A stretch of DNA of 15,616 nt from Porphyromonadaceae bacterium UBA7141. Lineage in GTDB: Bacteria; Bacteroidota; Bacteroidia; Bacteroidales; Muribaculaceae. The position numbers and the translations under genes are program-made. The notes beneath the pieces are model-generated. The model did not search any database and was not told the DNA's origin. It worked only from the letters and a program-made list of their open reading frames with translations. Positions 12,534 to 15,616 of the stretch are shown piece by piece. The stretch covers positions 22,903-38,518 of the forward strand of contig DKWX01000065.1 in NCBI GenBank assembly GCA_002491945.1. The letters are read 5' to 3'. Numbering within the stretch: position 1 is the first letter of the stretch; every line of letters starts with the position of its first letter.

Positions 12534-14552
12534 ATGCTACGACCCACTTTTGCAGCGGCTTTAGCCATCTCCGCGACACTGACGGCTTCTGCCGCCTCCG
12601 ACCTTCCCACCGTCACAATAATGGGGAAGACTTTCTACACTTATGTGGCCAAAAAAGGTGAATCCTTTTTCGGTATTGCCAACCGCTTCGGATGGGATCC
12701 CGAACTACTCGTCAAGACCAACCGGGAGCTGGAGACTCCGCTCGACAAAGGTGCGCTGATCTATTATCCGGTACCCAAAAAGCCCAAGACATCAAAAGTC
12801 AATCAGAAATCATCGGCCGCGGAGGTGCTCGCATCCGACTCGTCAGATACGCGTGAGGCTTTCGCCGACCTCGACGACTCCACCTCGGACCACTACGATA
12901 CAAAACCCTCCGACCCGTCGGAAGCCGGATCATACGTCTCCGACATTACCGCCGCGGATGTCTCCGGTTCGCCTGCCGCCTCAGACCCGGCCACATCAGG
13001 CGATGAAGAGCAAGGTGCCGACATCATCCGCGACGGCGTGCTGTATCACACCGTGCAGCCTGGCGAAAGTCTCTACGGCATAGCCCAGACTTATGAGACC
13101 ACTGTCGAGGACCTGTACAAAATGAATCCCGGCATCTCATATTCAAACCCGAATACAGGTGAGATCATACGCATCCGCACCGGTTCGCGCAATGAATCCG
13201 CCGTGCCTACGATGGTGACCGAACATCAGGTCACCGGTGTGGCAAGCTATAAGGTGCGGCGCGGCGACACTTGGGCTTCCGTGGCGCAGGCAAAAGGAGT
13301 TGACGTCGATCTCCTTAAGCAGGCCAACCCCGACAAGGCTAAATTGAAACGAGGTGAAATAATCGTAATCCCCGACATGGAGACGGTAGAGGTGGAACGC
13401 CTCGTAATCACACAGGATCCGCGCGAGACCACTGAAGAGGGACGCCGCGAACTTTACAATGAGGTGCACAGCCTCGACAATCGCATTTATGACGCCGACG
13501 GCAATATCAGCCCCAAAGCCATCAGTGTGGCCATCGTGCTGGCCGACCCGGATTCCAACCGCGACATGGAATTCGCCAGAGGTGCCATAATGGCTGTCAA
13601 CTCAATGAAGGCCCAGGATTTCCCCACACGATTGACGGTAATCGACGGCTCTAAGTCGCAGTCCGAAGTAGTTGGAGCGCTCGAAGGATTTGCCCCGACA
13701 ATCGTAGTGACCACCACCGACAAGGATATGCCGCAGTATCTGACCGACTACGTCAAGGAGAATTCTCGCCATCTCATCAATGCCTTTGATGTGAAAAATG
13801 AAGCATACCTCGACAATCCGGCAGTCGTGCAATATCTCGCGCCGACTTCATATTTCAATGATGAAGTAGCGTCATATATCACGTCCACATTCACCGGCTA
13901 TGAACTCCTGATAGCCGGGAAGATGGATGGCAACGACACTATGGGAGAGGCCATCCTGCGCGCAAAAATAGCCGACACCGATGCGATGCCTCAGGAACTC
14001 CCGACCGATGAACTGGCCACCGTATCGCTTAGCGACGAGGAAGGACGCTACCTGATTTATGCCACTCCATCAGCCAAAGAGGATGTGAAAGCGATGCTCG
14101 ACAAGACAGCCGCGCTGCGCGAGCGTTATCCGCTGGCCGATATCCGCATCATCGGACGCCCGAGCTGGATCACTATGGTGGAAGCGATACGACACTCTTT
14201 TGATGACAACCATGTAATCCTCCCATCCCGATTCTATTTTGACGCCGACGACTCGGCCTCACGCAAATTTATCGACGGCTACCGCACTCTGTTCGGCCAC
14301 ACACCCATGAAATCATATCCCGTATATTCAGCGACAGCATATGATATCATGACTTATTTCCTTCCCAACATCTCTTTAACCCACGGCGATTTCAACGCCG
14401 AATTCGCCCAATACCCCACCCTCCAGACTCCGATCAGTCTCGACAGGGTCAATAACTGGGGGGGACTGGTAAATACTGATGTATATGTGGTGGAATTCCA
14501 GCCGTTCGGTCAAATCAGGAAAACTGTACTCGACTCTTCATCCGACAACTAA
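12534..14552 (+). CDS. Periplasmic LysM protein with C-terminal binding-protein-like domain
   Basis: A 672-residue exported protein. The signal peptide is about residues 1-20 with an ASA cleavage site. Three LysM peptidoglycan-binding domains follow at about 35-80, 170-215 (YHTVQPGESLYGIAQTY) and 237-280 (YKVRRGDTWASVAQ). The first two are split by a Ser/Asp/Thr-rich, disorder-prone linker (85-165). From about 328 to the end the sequence alternates beta strands and helices like a type 1 periplasmic-binding fold (SVAIVLADP; then TIVVTTTD), as in the C-terminal part of E. coli LpoA, an activator of penicillin-binding protein 1A. No catalytic peptidase or amidase motif is visible. The role is unknown to me; a wall-bound sensor or scaffold is plausible. 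It lies 27 bases after cdsA and overlaps the next start by one base. Confidence 0.8.
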   Translation: MLRPTFAAALAISATLTASAASDLPTVTIMGKTFYTYVAKKGESFFGIANRFGWDPELLVKTNRELETPLDKGALIYYPVPKKPKTSKVNQKSSAAEVLASDSSDTREAFADLDDSTSDHYDTKPSDPSEAGSYVSDITAADVSGSPAASDPATSGDEEQGADIIRDGVLYHTVQPGESLYGIAQTYETTVEDLYKMNPGISYSNPNTGEIIRIRTGSRNESAVPTMVTEHQVTGVASYKVRRGDTWASVAQAKGVDVDLLKQANPDKAKLKRGEIIVIPDMETVEVERLVITQDPRETTEEGRRELYNEVHSLDNRIYDADGNISPKAISVAIVLADPDSNRDMEFARGAIMAVNSMKAQDFPTRLTVIDGSKSQSEVVGALEGFAPTIVVTTTDKDMPQYLTDYVKENSRHLINAFDVKNEAYLDNPAVVQYLAPTSYFNDEVASYITSTFTGYELLIAGKMDGNDTMGEAILRAKIADTDAMPQELPTDELATVSLSDEEGRYLIYATPSAKEDVKAMLDKTAALRERYPLADIRIIGRPSWITMVEAIRHSFDDNHVILPSRFYFDADDSASRKFIDGYRTLFGHTPMKSYPVYSATAYDIMTYFLPNISLTHGDFNAEFAQYPTLQTPISLDRVNNWGGLVNTDVYVVEFQPFGQIRKTVLDSSSDN

Positions 14553-15247
14553 TGACACTACGCCACGCCATAATCGCTACATTGACCGCAGGCGCAGCCA
14601 TATGGCTCTGCCCGCAGCATTCCAATGCCCAGACCCATTATGCCGCTCAGCTCTCGGTCGGCGCAAGAGCCGGAATGGACATATCTCGCAATTTCTTCAA
14701 CCCGTCGGTCGACCAGACCTTCAAACCCGGCGCCATGGCCGGACTCACGTTCAGATATGTGGAGGAAAATCATTTCGGAATCATCGCCGAACTTGACTGG
14801 ATAGAGCGCGGATGGAAAGAATCGTTTGAAGACGCCCCTTATCTGTATGAACGCACTTTGGGCTATCTGGAGATTCCGGTGCTGGCACACATATACTTCG
14901 GACGCCGGGCAAAATTCTATGCCAATATCGGGCCGCTGATCGGCTTGAGAATCAGCGACTCTGTGAAGTGTAATTTCGACACACACGACACGGCTTCTCT
15001 TCCCGACTTCCCGCAATGGCACACCATCACACAGTATGACGAACCTGTCAAACAGCGCATCGACTACGGAATCTGCGCCGGAATAGGAGGTGAATACAGT
15101 CTGACTCCACGCCATTCGGTCACGCTTGAATGTCGGTTTTACTACGGACTTGGCAATCTTTTCGGTTCCTCTCGAAAAGATAATTTCAATGCCTCCAATT
15201 CTATGGCTCTCGAATTTACTCTCGGGTACTGGCTGAGGGTCAAATAA
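14552..15247 (+). CDS. PorT-like outer-membrane beta-barrel protein
   Basis: A 231-residue protein with a signal peptide cleaved after SNA (24-26). The rest is built of alternating, aromatic-rich strands (SVGARAGMD, GAMAGLTFRY, GIIAELDWIERG, YLEIPVLAHIYFG, FYANIGPLIGL, HSVTLECRFYYGLG, MALEFTLGYWLR) typical of small Bacteroidetes barrels of the OMP_b-brl_2/PorT type (PF13568, from memory). YLEIPVL followed by a glycine-rich strand pair is the family hallmark. The last strand ends in hydrophobic/aromatic alternation but with a C-terminal VK rather than Phe. The ATG overlaps the TAA of the LysM gene (TAATG), which implies translational coupling. It may anchor or assist the LysM protein, by inference. 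It is probably the last gene of the cdsA operon. Confidence 0.82.
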   Translation: MTLRHAIIATLTAGAAIWLCPQHSNAQTHYAAQLSVGARAGMDISRNFFNPSVDQTFKPGAMAGLTFRYVEENHFGIIAELDWIERGWKESFEDAPYLYERTLGYLEIPVLAHIYFGRRAKFYANIGPLIGLRISDSVKCNFDTHDTASLPDFPQWHTITQYDEPVKQRIDYGICAGIGGEYSLTPRHSVTLECRFYYGLGNLFGSSRKDNFNASNSMALEFTLGYWLRVK

Positions 15248-15314
15248 CCCATACTACATCCGGACTATTGTAAAAACGAAGCGTGCAAGCCACCGTATCA
15301 TTCAACTCTTTGAT
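15248..15314. other. Start of a 369-base non-coding tail
   Basis: No gene is supported from 15248 to the window end at 15616. This first part holds no clear terminator for the upstream operon and no promoter-like box. The repeats that fill much of the rest are listed separately; the stretch 15393-15482 contains a short CA-dinucleotide run (about 15408-15418) and an AT-rich segment. Confidence 0.5.
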
Positions 15315-15392
15315 CCCCTCTCCCTTTTCATCCCTCTGCCCTTTATCCCTCGACCCTTTCATCCCCCAACCCTTTCATCCCTCATTCATCCC
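15315..15392 (-). repeat. Degenerate 16-bp C-rich tandem repeat, G-quadruplex-prone on the minus strand
   Basis: Units of the type CCCTTTCATCCC recur at about 15322, 15339, 15354 and 15370, with a partial copy ending at 15392, so the period is 15-17 bases. In total ten runs of three or more C lie in 78 bases, separated by 2-8 bases. On the minus strand these are G-runs spaced closely enough for several intramolecular G-quadruplexes. It starts 68 bases after the barrel gene stop. Confidence 0.7.
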
Positions 15393-15482
15393 GGGCAGAA
15401 CGGCAATCACACACACACGTAAGAAGCGTTAGAATTCAACCGAGGGCTAAGTTTTAATTTAAGTAAGTGCTCTACTTTAATT

Positions 15483-15600
15483 TATACAATATGCCCGGTC
15501 GTTTTTTTCGGGCAATTCCTGTGCGGAGCGAAGGAGCATGGCGGCCTATGCCACCAAGGGGTAGGCCGGAAACGGCAGAAAAGAAGCCGCATATTGTATA
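15483..15600. repeat. 12-bp inverted repeat flanking a purine-rich structured segment
   Basis: TATACAATATGC (15483-15494) is perfectly inverted as GCATATTGTATA (15589-15600), with 94 bases between. Inside are two smaller stems: TGCCCG/CGGGCA (15492-15497 with 15509-15514, loop including seven T) and GGCCTA/TAGGCC (around 15543-15567). No open frame longer than nine codons begins at the ATG within. It could be a non-coding RNA, or an end of a mobile element continuing past the window. Confidence 0.5.
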
Positions 15601-15616
15601 ATTGTATAATTGTATA
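15593..15616. repeat. Tandem 8-bp repeat ATTGTATA at the window edge
   Basis: Three exact copies of ATTGTATA lie at 15593-15600, 15601-15608 and 15609-15616, and the array may continue beyond the window. The first copy forms part of the right arm of the inverted repeat, so one arm has been expanded while the left arm is single. Confidence 0.75.

Noticed and set aside
15593..15616. CRISPR array
   Set aside because: The unit is 8 bp with no spacers between copies, so it is a simple tandem repeat.

Overview
The window looks chromosomal and comes from a member of the Bacteroidota, most likely order Bacteroidales; a Muribaculaceae-type gut genome would fit but is not proven. This rests on protein similarity recalled from memory (a Bacteroides-like Fe/Mn superoxide dismutase, RsfS, FtsH, LpxA and CdsA, a PorT-like outer-membrane barrel), on start codons without Shine-Dalgarno sequences, and on -7 boxes matching the Bacteroidetes TAnnTTTG consensus.

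Layout. (1) About 1-450: an AT-rich stretch with a minus-strand, cysteine-rich, double-glycine peptide gene that resembles Bacteroidales RiPP precursors, followed downstream (towards base 1) by a hairpin and a possible next start codon at the window edge. (2) 831-1412: superoxide dismutase, standing alone. (3) 1566-4345: rsfS-ftsH with a promoter and leader hairpin before it and a terminator-like hairpin after it. (4) 4574-10639: a complete tripartite RND efflux operon (lipoprotein adaptor, inner-membrane permease, outer-membrane channel lipoprotein), then lpxA at 10715-11509. Very stable hairpins sit on both sides of the channel gene. (5) 11570-11616: a strong terminator whose downstream arm overlaps a candidate promoter. 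(6) 11646-15247: cdsA, then a LysM/periplasmic-binding-fold protein, then an outer-membrane barrel whose ATG overlaps the previous stop. (7) 15248-15616: non-coding DNA with a C-rich tandem repeat (G-quadruplex-prone on the minus strand), a spaced inverted repeat and an 8-bp tandem repeat running to the window end.

Most genes from 1667 onward serve the cell envelope or translation: ribosome silencing, membrane protein quality control, drug or lipid export, lipid A acylation, phospholipid precursor synthesis, and a peptidoglycan-to-outer-membrane pair. The items most worth pursuing are the cysteine-repeat RiPP-like precursor at the left edge, the roughly 70-residue insertion with two extra hydrophobic segments in the RND permease, the LysM/binding-fold protein coupled to a barrel, and the structured repeats at the right edge.
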